DNA of 64,000 bases from Salinisphaera sp. (GTDB lineage Bacteria > Pseudomonadota > Gammaproteobacteria > Nevskiales > Salinisphaeraceae), in NCBI GenBank assembly GCA_027858915.1, contig JAQIBT010000092.1, positions 35,947 through 99,946 of the forward strand, read 5' to 3'. The notes under the pieces were generated by a model. The model did no database searches, was not told where the DNA came from, and worked only from the letters and a program-made list of their open reading frames with translations. This document shows positions 9,529 through 18,598 of the stretch, piece after piece (the first letter of the stretch is position 1; each line of letters starts with the position of its first letter). The position numbers were made by a program, and so were the translations under genes.

Positions 9529-10056
9529 CTAGCGCGTTAGCGCATAAACTTCGACATCACGCGGCACGCCACCGCCGAGATTCGGCCGCGGCGACCAGCG
9601 CGCCAATCGCGCTTCGCGGCACATACCGATCTTTTCGAGGACGCGTACCGAAGCCAGGTTGTCGACGTCGACGGTAGCCCAGAAGCGATAGAGATCATCA
9701 ATCTGCCAGGCCTCATCGCGCAGCGCCTGGGCCGCTTCAGTAGCCAGCCCCTGGCCCCAGTGTGCGGCGGCCACGATATATCCCAGCGACGCACCGTGCT
9801 CGTCAAACTGCACCGACGCCGCGCCGACCAACTCCTCGGTGTCGCGGCGCGCCAGTACATAGCAGTAATCGTCGCCGTCATCCCATCCCTCTGCCACTGC
9901 CTCGACGAATTCCTCGGTATCAGCCTGATCAACGTGCGTCGGCCATTCCATGAATCGAGTAACGTCCGGATCGCCCGCATAGGCAAAAATCGCCAATACG
10001 TCGGCCGGATTCGGCGCGCGCATGTGCAGACGCGCGGTCACCAGGGTGTCAGGCAT
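9529..10056 (-). CDS. GNAT-family N-acetyltransferase (RimJ/RimL-like)
   Basis: A 175-residue acetyl-CoA-dependent acetyltransferase of the RimJ/RimL type. It opens with TARLHMRAPNPADVLAIFAY, has the acetyl-CoA pyrophosphate loop AHWGQGLATEAAQAL, and ends with the typical VDVDNLASVRVLEKIGM. Targets in this group range from ribosomal protein N termini to small amines, so the substrate is not assigned. Start at ATG 10056 (MPDTL) is preferred over GTG 10065; neither has a strong SD. It lies just downstream of the PfkB kinase gene on the same strand. Confidence 0.85.
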   Translation of the reverse strand: MPDTLVTARLHMRAPNPADVLAIFAYAGDPDVTRFMEWPTHVDQADTEEFVEAVAEGWDDGDDYCYVLARRDTEELVGAASVQFDEHGASLGYIVAAAHWGQGLATEAAQALRDEAWQIDDLYRFWATVDVDNLASVRVLEKIGMCREARLARWSPRPNLGGGVPRDVEVYALTR

Positions 10057-10089
10057 GACAATCACGAGCGCTAGGCGTCGTCGGCTCGA

Positions 10090-11025
10090 TCAAACCAGAT
10101 CGTGGCCGAATTCGCTTCGATATCGGCCCTTGAACTCGTCCATGGTGAAGCGATGGTTCTGAGTACCCGGACGCTCGATCTTGATGGTGCCCATCAACGA
10201 TGCCACGCGACCGATGGTTTCCCAGTCCAGACCGTTCTGCAGGCCATAGATCAACCCGGCACGAAACGCATCGCCGCAGCCAGTGGGATCAGCCAGCGCC
10301 GCCGGGCTGCACACCGGGATCTCGTAAGTCTTGCTGTCGGCATGGATCACCGAACCCTTGGCGCCCTTGGTGACAATCAAGGCCTTGAGCTTGCCGGCAA
10401 TCTCTTTCTCCGACAGGCCCGTGCGCTCACGAACCAACTGCGACTCGTAGTCGTTGACGGTCAGATAGCAGGCCTGATCGATGATCGCGCGCAGCTCGGA
10501 ACCGTTGAACATCGGCAGTCCCTGGCCCGGGTCGAAGATGAAGTCGATGCTGGCCTCGGCGAACTGCTGTGCGTGCTCGACCATGCCCTCCTTGCCGTCG
10601 GGCGAGACGAGACCGAGCGTGATGCCTGCATCGGTCGGCACCTTCTGGACATGCGCCTGGGCCATCGCGCCGGGATGAAAAGCCGTAATCTGATTGTCAT
10701 CCAGATCGGTGGTGATATAAGCCTGCGCGGTATAGGCATCATCGATCACCTTGATGTACTCGCGGCTGATGCCGTGCTCGTCCATCCAGTCGGCGTAGTC
10801 GTCGAAATCCTTGCCCACCGTGCCCATCGCCTGGCCTTCGCCACCGAGCAACGCCAGGGAGTAGGCAATGTTGCCAGCACAGCCGCCGAATTCACGACGT
10901 AGTTCGGGCACCAGGAACGACACATTCAGCATGTGGACCTGGTTGGGCAGGATCTCGTTCTTGAACTGGCCCGAATAGACCATGATGGTGTCGAAGGCAA
11001 AAGAGCCACAGATCAACGCAGACAT
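10090..11025 (-). CDS. PfkB-family carbohydrate kinase, probably adenosine kinase
   Basis: A 311-residue ribokinase-like kinase. The N-terminal substrate region contains FGGCAGNIAYSLALLG, and the C-terminal signature is DPTGCGDAFRAG with the catalytic Asp and the anion hole. The opening LICGSFAFDTIMVY and the overall pattern match the proteobacterial group annotated as adenosine kinase, which makes AMP from adenosine with ATP. Inosine or guanosine kinase activity cannot be excluded. It is preceded by a 160-base gap and followed by the GNAT gene. Confidence 0.85.
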   Translation of the reverse strand: MSALICGSFAFDTIMVYSGQFKNEILPNQVHMLNVSFLVPELRREFGGCAGNIAYSLALLGGEGQAMGTVGKDFDDYADWMDEHGISREYIKVIDDAYTAQAYITTDLDDNQITAFHPGAMAQAHVQKVPTDAGITLGLVSPDGKEGMVEHAQQFAEASIDFIFDPGQGLPMFNGSELRAIIDQACYLTVNDYESQLVRERTGLSEKEIAGKLKALIVTKGAKGSVIHADSKTYEIPVCSPAALADPTGCGDAFRAGLIYGLQNGLDWETIGRVASLMGTIKIERPGTQNHRFTMDEFKGRYRSEFGHDLV

Positions 11026-11191
11026 ATAACGTCCTTGAAAACTATGAAAATCGGGCGCCGTAGCACCCGAGGCAAATCAAATACAGGCCACTTACCGGCA
11101 TCGCCCATCAAGGCCGATCCGAACGCTTGCGCGCCCCGCTGAGGAGAGCCGGCAATTGCAAGAGCGCCCAAGCCTACCGCAAACCGGCGCG

Positions 11192-12697
11192 CTACGCCGC
11201 CGAGCGGCTGGACTGATCATCCGGGCGATAGCACAGATCCAGCGACTTGGCAGCCGCTACCTCGTCCAGCCGACGCACCGGCAGGTTGACGGGTGCCTGT
11301 TTGAGAATCGCCGGATCCTGTTTTGCTTCATTCCAGATCGCGATCATTGCCTCGACAAAGCCGTCGAGCGTCTCGCGCGACTCGCTTTCGGTCGGCTCGA
11401 TGAGGAAACACTCGGGCACCAGCAACGGGAAATAGATGGTGGGGGCGTGATAGCCGTAGTCGAGCAGACGCTTGGCAAAATCGGTCGCACTGACGTCCAG
11501 CTCCTGTTTCTGGCGCTTGAGCGTGACGATGAACTCGTGGCTGGCTCGGCGATCGGCAAACGCGACGTCAAAGCCAGCACCCTTGAGACGCGCCATCAGA
11601 TAGTTCGAGTTCAAGGTGGCAAACTCGGCTACTCGTGTCATGCCATCGCGGCCCAGGAGTCGCGCGTAGATGTATGCACGCAGCAATACGCCGGCGTTGC
11701 CCATAAAGGCCGACAGTCGGCCAATGGTATGCGGCACATCGGCCTCGGTGAGCCAGCGATAGGTCACAGCCCCACTCTCGGCGTCGCCCTGGCCTTCGCG
11801 CCCGACCACTGGGATGGGCATGAAATCACGCAGGCGCTTGCTCACGCCGACCGCTCCGGAGCCGGGCCCGCCGCCGCCATGCGGCGTCGAGAACGTCTTG
11901 TGCAGATTCATATGGATGACATCGAAGCCCATATCACCGGGACGCACCTTGCCGAGAATCGCGTTCAGGTTGGCGCCATCGTAATACAGCAATCCGCCAG
12001 CTTCATGCACCAGCTGGGCAATCTCGAGAATATCCTGCTCAAACACGCCGAGCGTCGACGGATTGGTGAGCATGATCCCGGCGGTCTTCGGGCCGAGCTT
12101 TTCGCGCAGCACGGCAATATCGACGTCGCCATCCTTGTCGGTCGGAATCTCCACGACCTTGCAGCCACACATCACGGCGGTCGCCGGGTTGGTGCCGTGG
12201 GCGGCATCCGGCACCAGGATCTCGTTGCGCTCGGTGTCGCCGCGCGATTCGTGATACGCCTTGATCATTGCCACGCCGGTGAATTCACCCTGCGCGCCGG
12301 CCATCGGCGTCAGCGATACCGCCGCCATTCCAGTGACCGTCCTGAGCATTTCCTGCAATTCGAACAGACAGGCCAGAAACCCCTGGCCGTGGCTGGCTGG
12401 CGCCAGCGGATGCCGGTTCAGGAAACCCGGCAGCGAGGCCAGCGTATTACAGGCCCGCGGGTTGTGCTTCATGGTGCACGAGCCCAGCGGATAGAAATGC
12501 GTATCGATCGAGAAATTACGCTGCGAGAGGCGCGTGTAGTGACGCACGACATCGAGCTCGGAGACTTCTGGCAGGCCGGGCAACGTCTTGCGACGCAGCT
12601 TGGCCGGAATATCGTCTATTGTCGGCGCCGCGCTCGGCGCCTGGGCAACCGCACGACGACCGGCACGGCTGTGTTCGAAGATCAGAGGTTCAGACAT
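11192..12697 (-). CDS. gcvPB: Glycine dehydrogenase (decarboxylating), subunit 2
   Basis: C-terminal half of the split P-protein of the glycine cleavage system, carrying the pyridoxal phosphate site: the Lys in [18 protein letters not shown] binds [13 protein letters not shown] and the [12 protein letters not shown] segment are also diagnostic. It pairs with GcvPA to decarboxylate glycine and load the aminomethyl group on GcvH. The frame extends to an ATG at 12790, but family proteins begin near [13 protein letters not shown], so ATG 12697 (501 residues) is chosen. Neither start has a strong SD. It is the last gene of the riboswitch-controlled operon, separated from tpx by about 270 bases holding an inverted repeat pair. 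Confidence 0.95.
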   Translation of the reverse strand: MSEPLIFEHSRAGRRAVAQAPSAAPTIDDIPAKLRRKTLPGLPEVSELDVVRHYTRLSQRNFSIDTHFYPLGSCTMKHNPRACNTLASLPGFLNRHPLAPASHGQGFLACLFELQEMLRTVTGMAAVSLTPMAGAQGEFTGVAMIKAYHESRGDTERNEILVPDAAHGTNPATAVMCGCKVVEIPTDKDGDVDIAVLREKLGPKTAGIMLTNPSTLGVFEQDILEIAQLVHEAGGLLYYDGANLNAILGKVRPGDMGFDVIHMNLHKTFSTPHGGGGPGSGAVGVSKRLRDFMPIPVVGREGQGDAESGAVTYRWLTEADVPHTIGRLSAFMGNAGVLLRAYIYARLLGRDGMTRVAEFATLNSNYLMARLKGAGFDVAFADRRASHEFIVTLKRQKQELDVSATDFAKRLLDYGYHAPTIYFPLLVPECFLIEPTESESRETLDGFVEAMIAIWNEAKQDPAILKQAPVNLPVRRLDEVAAAKSLDLCYRPDDQSSRSAA

Positions 12698-12790
12698 GAG
12701 AGTCACGCATCGTGCAGATTTGTTTTGGGCGTTCCATTCGGCGATTTTTTCCGCCAATGGACGCAAATAAGACTGAAAGGCAGAAGACAT

Positions 12791-12823
12791 TCATCCGTAG
12801 ATTTGTGCCGATTTCCGCAGATT
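12791..12823 (-). repeat. Imperfect inverted repeat, left copy
   Basis: A 33-base unit whose reverse complement begins AATCTGCGG and ends CTACGGATGA. It matches the unit at 12907-12939 in 24 of 33 positions, in opposite orientation, 83 bases apart. It lies between tpx and gcvPB. The pattern resembles degenerate ATCTG...CGGAT repeats scattered in other bacterial genomes, though I cannot check copy number. Confidence 0.55.
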
Positions 12824-12906
12824 CAAAAGAGTAAGAAAAAAACAGCAAAACAAAGTCTTAAATCTCGAACTCATCGTCTCAGATGTCATGTTTCAATGGC
12901 TTTCAA

Positions 12907-12939
12907 AATCTGTGTCAATCGGCGTTGATCTGCGGATAA
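12907..12939 (+). repeat. Imperfect inverted repeat, right copy
   Basis: A 33-base unit (AATCTGTGTCAATCGGCG followed by TTGATCTGCGGATAA) that pairs with the inverted unit at 12791-12823. Together they could form a long imperfect stem in the transcript between tpx and gcvPB. The intervening DNA is unusually A-rich for this window. Confidence 0.55.
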
Positions 12940-12968
12940 AACCGTCTGTATCGTCTGTCCGTCGGTGT

Positions 12969-13478
12969 TCAGAGCGATTCAAGCGCGTTCAGCGCGGCTT
13001 GGTAGTCGGGTTCTTCGGCGATATCGGCGACAAGCTGGCTGTAGACCACCTGGTCGTCGGCGTCGGCGACGATCACGGCGCGCGCACACAAACCAGCCAT
13101 CGAGCCGCTCTCGATCAATACGCCGTAGTCTTCCGCAAACGACTTGTCGCGCATCATCGAGAGCGTGACGCCGTTGGTCAGCCCTTCAGCCGAGCAGAAA
13201 CGCTTCTGGGCAAACGGCAGATCGGCCGATACCTGAAGCAGCACGGCGTTTGGAAACGACTCGATATGCCGGTTGAACTGGCCTACCGACAAGGCACAGG
13301 TCGGCGTATCCAGGCTGGGGAAAATATTGAAGACCTTGGCCCGACCGGCAAATTCGGCCAGCCCCATGTCCTCGAGCCCGTCATTGGTCAGGCGGAACGC
13401 CGGCAGGCGGTCGCCCGGGCCGACCAGCTGGCCTGCGACCGACAAGGGCTCGCCACGGCGGGTGATCTGCTGGCTCAT
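12969..13478 (-). CDS. tpx: Thiol peroxidase
   Basis: A 169-residue atypical 2-Cys peroxiredoxin that reduces alkyl hydroperoxides with thioredoxin. The peroxidatic Cys61 lies in [17 protein letters not shown] and the resolving Cys95 in KRFCSAEG, the exact Tpx spacing. The C-terminal [14 protein letters not shown] is also typical. Its start overlaps the stop of gcvPA by four bases (ATGA), so it is translated as part of the glycine cleavage operon. This is unusual, because tpx is normally a separate gene. Possible link: protection of lipoyl and thiol chemistry, which is inference. Confidence 0.96.
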   Translation of the reverse strand: MSQQITRRGEPLSVAGQLVGPGDRLPAFRLTNDGLEDMGLAEFAGRAKVFNIFPSLDTPTCALSVGQFNRHIESFPNAVLLQVSADLPFAQKRFCSAEGLTNGVTLSMMRDKSFAEDYGVLIESGSMAGLCARAVIVADADDQVVYSQLVADIAEEPDYQAALNALESL

Positions 13479-14902
13479 GCGGTTTCCTTGGCTTTAGCAC
13501 TGGTAAGGGTCATGGAATCGTCTTGCGCCAGGCCTGATAGCACATCGGCCAGCGTCTGGGCATAGGCCGCCAGATCGGCGTCGGTCTTGGTTTCGGTGGC
13601 ACAGACGACGATCGCGTTGCCTATCTCGGGATAGAACTCGGCCAGAGCCAGGCCACCGAAGATGCCGCGTTCTGCCAGCGCCGCCAGTACGGTTTTGGCA
13701 TCGGCCGGCAGTCGCAGTACGCATTCGTGGAAGCAGGCGCCGCTGAATACGGCCTCGACGCCGTCTATATCGGTCAGTCGCGCCACCAGGTCGCGAGTTG
13801 TCGCCGCACAGGTCGCTGCCACGTTCTCCAGCCCCTGCGGGCCCAGCAGGCTCATATGGATGGTGGCTGCGGTTACCAGCAGGCCTTGGTTGGTACAGAT
13901 ATTCGAGGTCGCCTTGGAACGACGGATGTGTTGTTCGCGCGGCTGCAACGTCAATACATAGCCGGTTTCGCCATCGAGATCGTGCGTCCGGCCTACTACG
14001 CGCCCCGGCATCTGCCGGACGTGTTTCTTGCGGCAGCATAGAATGCCGAAATACGGCCCGCCGCCGGCCATCGGTGCGCCGAGCGGCTGTCCTTCGCCGA
14101 CCACGATATCCGCGCCTTCACTGCTTTCGTCGCTGCCCCATTCGCCGGGCGGGCTCAGCAACGCCAGTGCCAACGGATTGACTACACCGATTGCCAGCGC
14201 GCCGTTGTCGTGCGCCCAATCGGTGAGCCGATCAACATCTTCGATCTGGCCAAAGAAATTGGGCTGAGGGATGACGAGCGCGGTGACGTCTTCGCCCGCC
14301 CAGCGCGCCAGTGCATCGCGGTCCACGGTGCCGGTCGACCGATCAAAATCGATCGTTTCGAACACGATTTTCTGATTCGCACAGATATTGCGCGCCACTT
14401 GCCGATAGTAGGGATGCACGCTGGTCGGCATGAGGATACGCGCCGCCTTGGACTGCCGATTGGCGCGCACCGCCATCAGCACGCCCTCGGCCAGCGCCGA
14501 CGCGCCGTCGTAGAGCGAGGCGTTGGAAACATCCATGCCGGTCAGGCCACACATCATGGTCTGATATTCATAGACCACCTGCAGCGTGCCCTGGCTGGCT
14601 TCTGGCTGATACGGCGTATAGGCGCTGTAGAACTCTCCGCGAGTGGTGATTTCCCACACCGCCGCCGGAATATGATGCTCGTAGGCACCGGCGCCGATGA
14701 AGCACAGGCCACCGCTATCCTGAGCGGCGCGCTCATGCATCAGGCGCGTGACTGCCTGTTCGCTGGTGCGATCAGGCAGCGCGGAAATATCGACGTCGCG
14801 CAGGCTCGGATCGATCTCGTCGAACAGCGAATCGATGCTGTCGGCGCCAATCGCGGCCAGCATGGCTTCGATGTCGGTCTGGGTATGAGGAATGAACGGC
14901 AT
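13475..14902 (-). CDS. gcvPA: Glycine dehydrogenase (decarboxylating), subunit 1
   Basis: N-terminal half of the split glycine-cleavage P-protein, 475 residues against about 445-450 usually. It begins [19 protein letters not shown], the standard GcvPA opening, and contains [15 protein letters not shown] and [19 protein letters not shown], both family hallmarks. It has no PLP lysine; that is on GcvPB. It follows gcvH by about 100 bases and overlaps tpx at its 3' end. The split P-protein contrasts with the single GcvP of enterobacteria, although the surrounding gene order is the same. Confidence 0.95.
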   Translation of the reverse strand: MPFIPHTQTDIEAMLAAIGADSIDSLFDEIDPSLRDVDISALPDRTSEQAVTRLMHERAAQDSGGLCFIGAGAYEHHIPAAVWEITTRGEFYSAYTPYQPEASQGTLQVVYEYQTMMCGLTGMDVSNASLYDGASALAEGVLMAVRANRQSKAARILMPTSVHPYYRQVARNICANQKIVFETIDFDRSTGTVDRDALARWAGEDVTALVIPQPNFFGQIEDVDRLTDWAHDNGALAIGVVNPLALALLSPPGEWGSDESSEGADIVVGEGQPLGAPMAGGGPYFGILCCRKKHVRQMPGRVVGRTHDLDGETGYVLTLQPREQHIRRSKATSNICTNQGLLVTAATIHMSLLGPQGLENVAATCAATTRDLVARLTDIDGVEAVFSGACFHECVLRLPADAKTVLAALAERGIFGGLALAEFYPEIGNAIVVCATETKTDADLAAYAQTLADVLSGLAQDDSMTLTSAKAKETA

Positions 14903-14999
14903 GCAGTATCTTACGCGTTTGGGCGAGTATTGGATCAGGCGCCAGGCCGAGCCATGGGTAGGGCCGTGAATATGGCCTTGAACCCGGCCTCGACGAGAG

Positions 15000-15395
15000 T
15001 CAGTCCTGCTCTTCTTCGACCACCGCCTGATAGGCGTCGGCGTCGAGCAGGTTTTCCAGGTGCTCGGGCTCGTTGACCGTCATCTTGAACAGCCAGCCTT
15101 CTCCGAACGGATCTTCGTTGACGCGCTCGGGCGAATCGCTCAGTGCCTCGTTGATCTCGACGATCTCGCCGTCTACCGGCGCATAGATGTCCGAGGCTGC
15201 CTTGACCGACTCCACCACCGCAACGACATCACCGGCGCTGAACTTGTCGCCCATGGCCGGCAATTCCACAAAGACCAGATCGCCCAGCGACGACTGCGCA
15301 TACTCGCTGATGCCCACCGTAATCGTGCCGTCTCCGTCGTTGCCGACCCATTCGTGGGTCTTGGCGTAAGACAACTCCTTGGGAATATCGCTCAT
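15000..15395 (-). CDS. gcvH: Glycine cleavage system H protein
   Basis: A 131-residue lipoyl carrier that shuttles the aminomethyl group between GcvPA/PB, GcvT and the lipoamide dehydrogenase. The lipoylated Lys65 is in the conserved [12 protein letters not shown] turn. KTHEWV near the N terminus and [13 protein letters not shown] near the C terminus are typical. It lies between gcvT and gcvPA with gaps of about 85 and 97 bases. Size and motifs are standard. Confidence 0.97.
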   Translation of the reverse strand: MSDIPKELSYAKTHEWVGNDGDGTITVGISEYAQSSLGDLVFVELPAMGDKFSAGDVVAVVESVKAASDIYAPVDGEIVEINEALSDSPERVNEDPFGEGWLFKMTVNEPEHLENLLDADAYQAVVEEEQD

Positions 15396-15480
15396 CGGTC
15401 AATCTCTCTCTAGTGGCCTGTGTCTTGACTGGGTTTGTTGTATTGATTCGGCCGGCGTTCGGCGCGACATGTCTGCGGTT

Positions 15481-16620
15481 TTATAGGCTGATGCGGATCT
15501 TGCCCTCGCGAACGAATGGCGGCTTGACCACGCGCGCGGCGTGCCAGCGATCACGGATCCACACTTCCAACGCGTCTTGCTCGGCCCAGTCGGCGGGCAC
15601 CCGCGCCAACGCGATCGAACGCGACAGAGTCGGCGCAAAGCTGCCGCTGGTGACCTGTCCCTCGGCCTCATCCGGATCGACTTCGCGGCCACCGTCCTCG
15701 CCCTCGTCGCCCGGGCGCTCGCGCACGGGCGCCCCATCGCGGATCACGCCGCGCCCGTCGAGTACCAGCCCGACCAATCGCCGGGAATGCCCGGATTCCT
15801 GTGCCATCAGCAGGGCTTCGCGACCGACGAAATGCCGGTCTTCATCGTTCATCGCCACGGTCCAGCCCAGGTTGGATTCGCCCGGCGTGGTGTCTTCGTT
15901 CATGTCGTGGCCGTAGAGATTCAGGCCTGCCTCCAGACGCAGCGTATCCCGCGCGCCCAGACCCACTGGCTGCACACCTGCCTCAAGCAGCGCTTTCCAG
16001 CATTCTGCAGCCGACGCGGCCGGCAGCACGATCTCGAACCCGTCTTCACCGGTATAACCGGTGCGGCCAACTGACCAGTCGCCTTCGGCTGCCGCCCGGA
16101 AGCGGGACAACGCCATGGCGGCCTCGGCCAACGATTCGCCAAGCACGCCGGCTGCCAGTTCGCGTGCATTGGGACCCTGCACGGCAATGATCGCCAGATC
16201 CTCGCGGGCCGTGACCTCGACGCCGAAATCCTCGGCCTGGCTCTTGAGCCACGCCATGTCTTTCTCGGTCGTGGCCGCATTCACCACCACGCGATACCAG
16301 TTTTCGGCCAGATGATAGACGATCAGATCGTCGACCACGCCGCCGCGGGCGTTGAGCATGCAGGAATACAGCGCGCGGCCTGGCTCGTCGATCTTGGCCA
16401 CATCGTTGGCCAGAACGCGGCGCAAAAAGTCGCGCGCGTTGGCGCCTTCGATATCCACCGGCCGCATATGCGACACATCGAACATGCCAGCCGCTTCGCG
16501 CACGACCTTGTGCTCCTCGATCTGCGAGCCGTAGTTGATCGGCATATCCCAGCCGGCGAAATTCACCAGCTTGGCGCCCGAGGCTACGTGGTGGTCATAG
16601 ATCGGCGTTTGCTTGGCCAT
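15481..16620 (-). CDS. gcvT: Aminomethyltransferase (glycine cleavage T protein)
   Basis: A 379-residue tetrahydrofolate-dependent aminomethyltransferase. It begins with TPIYDHHVASGAKLVNFAGWDMP and contains the conserved MFDVSHM and the C-terminal GPSR-like folate region. Conserved YTGEDGFEIV and LRLEAGLNLYGHDM segments support the call. The frame extends upstream to 16704, but that part overlaps the leader, so ATG 16620 is chosen. It is first in the operon gcvT-gcvH-gcvPA-tpx-gcvPB and lies about 65 bases downstream of a tandem glycine riboswitch. A short acidic stretch (RPGDEGEDGGREVDPDEAEG) interrupts the C-terminal barrel, an insertion I do not recall in other GcvT proteins. Confidence 0.95.
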   Translation of the reverse strand: MAKQTPIYDHHVASGAKLVNFAGWDMPINYGSQIEEHKVVREAAGMFDVSHMRPVDIEGANARDFLRRVLANDVAKIDEPGRALYSCMLNARGGVVDDLIVYHLAENWYRVVVNAATTEKDMAWLKSQAEDFGVEVTAREDLAIIAVQGPNARELAAGVLGESLAEAAMALSRFRAAAEGDWSVGRTGYTGEDGFEIVLPAASAAECWKALLEAGVQPVGLGARDTLRLEAGLNLYGHDMNEDTTPGESNLGWTVAMNDEDRHFVGREALLMAQESGHSRRLVGLVLDGRGVIRDGAPVRERPGDEGEDGGREVDPDEAEGQVTSGSFAPTLSRSIALARVPADWAEQDALEVWIRDRWHAARVVKPPFVREGKIRISL

Positions 16621-16684
16621 GCGATCAACCCGATTTGCAGAGAACAATGAGGTCAGATTACAGCAGCCATTGAACTGCCGTCTG

Positions 16685-16868
16685 TCGCCCCTCTGTCCTG
16701 GCACCTGAGAGATTTGCCCCTTCGGTGAGCCACGCCAGGCGCAGCTGCTCTCCAGAGTCGATCCTGACCGGCTGACGTTGCCGGTCGACGTGTGGTCCTT
16801 TGGCCTGAGCGTTTCCGGGCGGTGTGCGCCTTCGGCGGCGGGCCGAACCCGCGCTCTCCCACACGCTG
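16685..16868 (-). promoter_or_regulatory. Tandem glycine riboswitch
   Basis: Read on the minus strand, two glycine aptamers follow each other. The first (about 16866-16791) has GGGAGAGCGC, CGCCGAAGGCGCA and CGCTCAGGCCAAAGGAC. The second (about 16757-16687) has TCTGGAGAG, CACCGAAGGGGCAAAT and TCTCAGG, ending CCAGGACAGAGGGG. These are the conserved cores of both aptamers in the cooperative tandem class, placed directly upstream of gcvT. No T-rich terminator follows in the 65-base spacer, so the switch may act on translation or through a hairpin I cannot fold by eye. Confidence 0.93.
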
Positions 16869-16978
16869 TGCGATCGCGAGCAGACTATACCGGGGCCTTC
16901 AACGCAATCCAAGAGCAGATTATCGGTAAAACGCCCCAAGCAGGCGGATCCGCATCGTAGAGGGCTGCCGGAACGGCG

Positions 16979-18181
16979 CTAACGCAGCAATGGTGCTCCA
17001 TCAGTCGACAGGCCAACCGCGTGATGAATCATGATCTGGCGGATCGGTGACAGCCGTGACGCGCTGTCCACTGCCAGCCCGCGCAGATGACGCAGCAGCG
17101 GATTGCGACTGCCGAACAAGCGCTTCAGGCCGTCGGTCGCGCCCAGCATCATCAGGTTCTCGGCCATGCGCGCGCGCTGATAGCGGCGCAGATACACGAG
17201 TTCGCCGGCATCGGCGCCGGCCGCGCGTCCGGCTTCCAGCGCGCAAACCAGTTCGGCGACGTCGAGCAAGCCCAGATTCACGCCCTGTCCGGCCATCGGG
17301 TGCAGCACGTGGGCAGCATCGCCAGCCAGTGCGACCCGAGCATCGCAGTAGCGCTGGGCATGCATCAGCTTGAGCGGAAAAGCCGCGCGCCTGTCCATCT
17401 TCTGTACGCGCCCCAGCACGCCAGCGCTGGCTTCGGTGAGGCGCTCGCAGAATGCATCGTGCTCCAGCTCCTTTAGCTCAGCGGCGAGTGCATCGTCTGC
17501 ATGCCAGGCCAGCGAGCAACGGCCGTCGGCCAGTGGCAGGAAAGCGACCGGGCCAGTTTCAGTGAACCGCTGCCAGGCAATATGCCGATGATGGCGTTCG
17601 GTGGTCACCGCACCGACCGTGCAGCGCTGGCCATAGCCCCAGCCCGTGGTCGGAATGCCAACCGCCTGCCGAACCGCCGAATTTGCACCTTCGGCGCCTA
17701 CCACCAGTCGCGCGGTGATTTCGCTTTCATCATCGAGCGTCAGACGTGCGAAGTCGGGCTTGATCGACAGACTCGCGAGCAGCGCCGGGCAGTAGACATC
17801 AACGTTGGCCAGCTGCTGCCAGGCCGCATCCACGATCAGGCCGTTCTCGACGATATGCCCGAGTTCGGGCAGACCGATCGCGGTATGCTCGAGAAAGAGT
17901 TCGTCGGTCTGGCCGGCATCCCAGACTTTCATGCCGGTAAACGGACAGATCCGCTGGGCCGCGACCGTATCCCAGATGCCGAGATTCGACAACACGCGGC
18001 GCGGTCCGGGTGCGATCGCGGACTGGCGCAGATCGAACTCGCCTTGCGGGTCGAAACTGTCGGGCTGCTGGGCTTCGATCAGCGCTACGGAGAACTTTGC
18101 CTGCGAGAGTGCGACCGCCAGCACCGCGCCCACCATGCCGCCGCCGACTACGGCGACATCGAACTGCACGTGCTGAGTCAT
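16979..18181 (-). CDS. ubiI: Ubiquinone biosynthesis FAD monooxygenase, UbiI-like
   Basis: A 400-residue FAD-dependent hydroxylase of the UbiH/UbiF/UbiI family that adds a hydroxyl to the octaprenylphenol ring during ubiquinone synthesis. The Rossmann motif VVGGGMVGAVLA opens the protein, LVGAEGANSAVR lies mid-protein, and the second FAD motif is LAGDAAHVLHPMAGQGVNLG. The frame extends to 18304, but the family start is MTQHVQFDVAVVGG, ATG 18181. The UbiI choice rests on position (directly after ubiH and before gcvT, as in E. coli ygfB-pepP-ubiH-ubiI); UbiF is the alternative. Confidence 0.88.
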   Translation of the reverse strand: MTQHVQFDVAVVGGGMVGAVLAVALSQAKFSVALIEAQQPDSFDPQGEFDLRQSAIAPGPRRVLSNLGIWDTVAAQRICPFTGMKVWDAGQTDELFLEHTAIGLPELGHIVENGLIVDAAWQQLANVDVYCPALLASLSIKPDFARLTLDDESEITARLVVGAEGANSAVRQAVGIPTTGWGYGQRCTVGAVTTERHHRHIAWQRFTETGPVAFLPLADGRCSLAWHADDALAAELKELEHDAFCERLTEASAGVLGRVQKMDRRAAFPLKLMHAQRYCDARVALAGDAAHVLHPMAGQGVNLGLLDVAELVCALEAGRAAGADAGELVYLRRYQRARMAENLMMLGATDGLKRLFGSRNPLLRHLRGLAVDSASRLSPIRQIMIHHAVGLSTDGAPLLR

Positions 18182-18230
18182 GCGAAAAAGGTTCCTCGAT
18201 TGAACACTCGTGGGAAATTTACCGCGGCGA

Positions 18231-18317
18231 TTATCGCCGACTCTCGCGATCCAGCATGTAAACGGTAAAACCAAGTGCTCCGACCAGCGCGCTAGCTGTA
18301 ACAATGGCCCATATCAT
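18231..18317 (-). CDS. Tiny single-span membrane protein
   Basis: A 28-residue open frame, MIWAIVTASALVGALGFTVY plus a charged tail ending DRESRR. One hydrophobic helix fills most of it. It has a strong SD (GGAG, 7 bases ahead of the ATG), and its ATG overlaps the TGA of the preceding 73-residue membrane gene. Both facts argue that it is really translated. Function unknown; it probably partners the upstream protein. Confidence 0.65.
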   Translation of the reverse strand: MIWAIVTASALVGALGFTVYMLDRESRR

Positions 18318-18535
18318 GATGTATCTCCTAAACGACGTAGCTGCCGCGTTGCCGCGATTGTAATCCAGACTAGCCCTGCAGACAGCACAAGCGCAACAAG
18401 AACAACCGCGACAACGGCCGTAGTTGTGGCCGTACCAGAGTGCTGGAAAATCCAAGCGATTAGGGACGCATCGAGCACAGCGGCTAACGCAAAGACAGTA
18501 CGCAGCCAAGCCAGCGTTTCTTTTGTTCTATCCAT
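18314..18535 (-). CDS. Small two-span membrane protein
   Basis: A 73-residue protein with two clear transmembrane helices (about residues 9-29 and 37-57) and a basic C terminus. The opening MDRTKETLAWLRTVFALAAV reminds me of a conserved unnamed small membrane family, usually followed by an even shorter membrane gene, which is the case here. ATG 18535 is chosen over GTG 18553 because a purine-rich GAGA lies ahead. It is inserted between ubiH and ubiI, which adjoin directly in enterobacteria. No function can be assigned. Confidence 0.72.
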   Translation of the reverse strand: MDRTKETLAWLRTVFALAAVLDASLIAWIFQHSGTATTTAVVAVVLVALVLSAGLVWITIAATRQLRRLGDTS

Positions 18536-18598
18536 TATTTTTCTCGTATTCACTCAGCGAGCACATGCAGCAGACCGCGTAAACACGACCCCAGAGAC

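Noticed and set aside
11156..12928. 590-codon open frame on the plus strand opposite gcvPB
   Set aside because: It is antisense to a clear gcvPB, contains His/Gln/Arg-rich non-protein-like sequence and no known motif. It is a shadow frame caused by high GC.
16658..16939. Short minus-strand frames upstream of gcvT
   Set aside because: They coincide with the two aptamers of the glycine riboswitch and are not coding.
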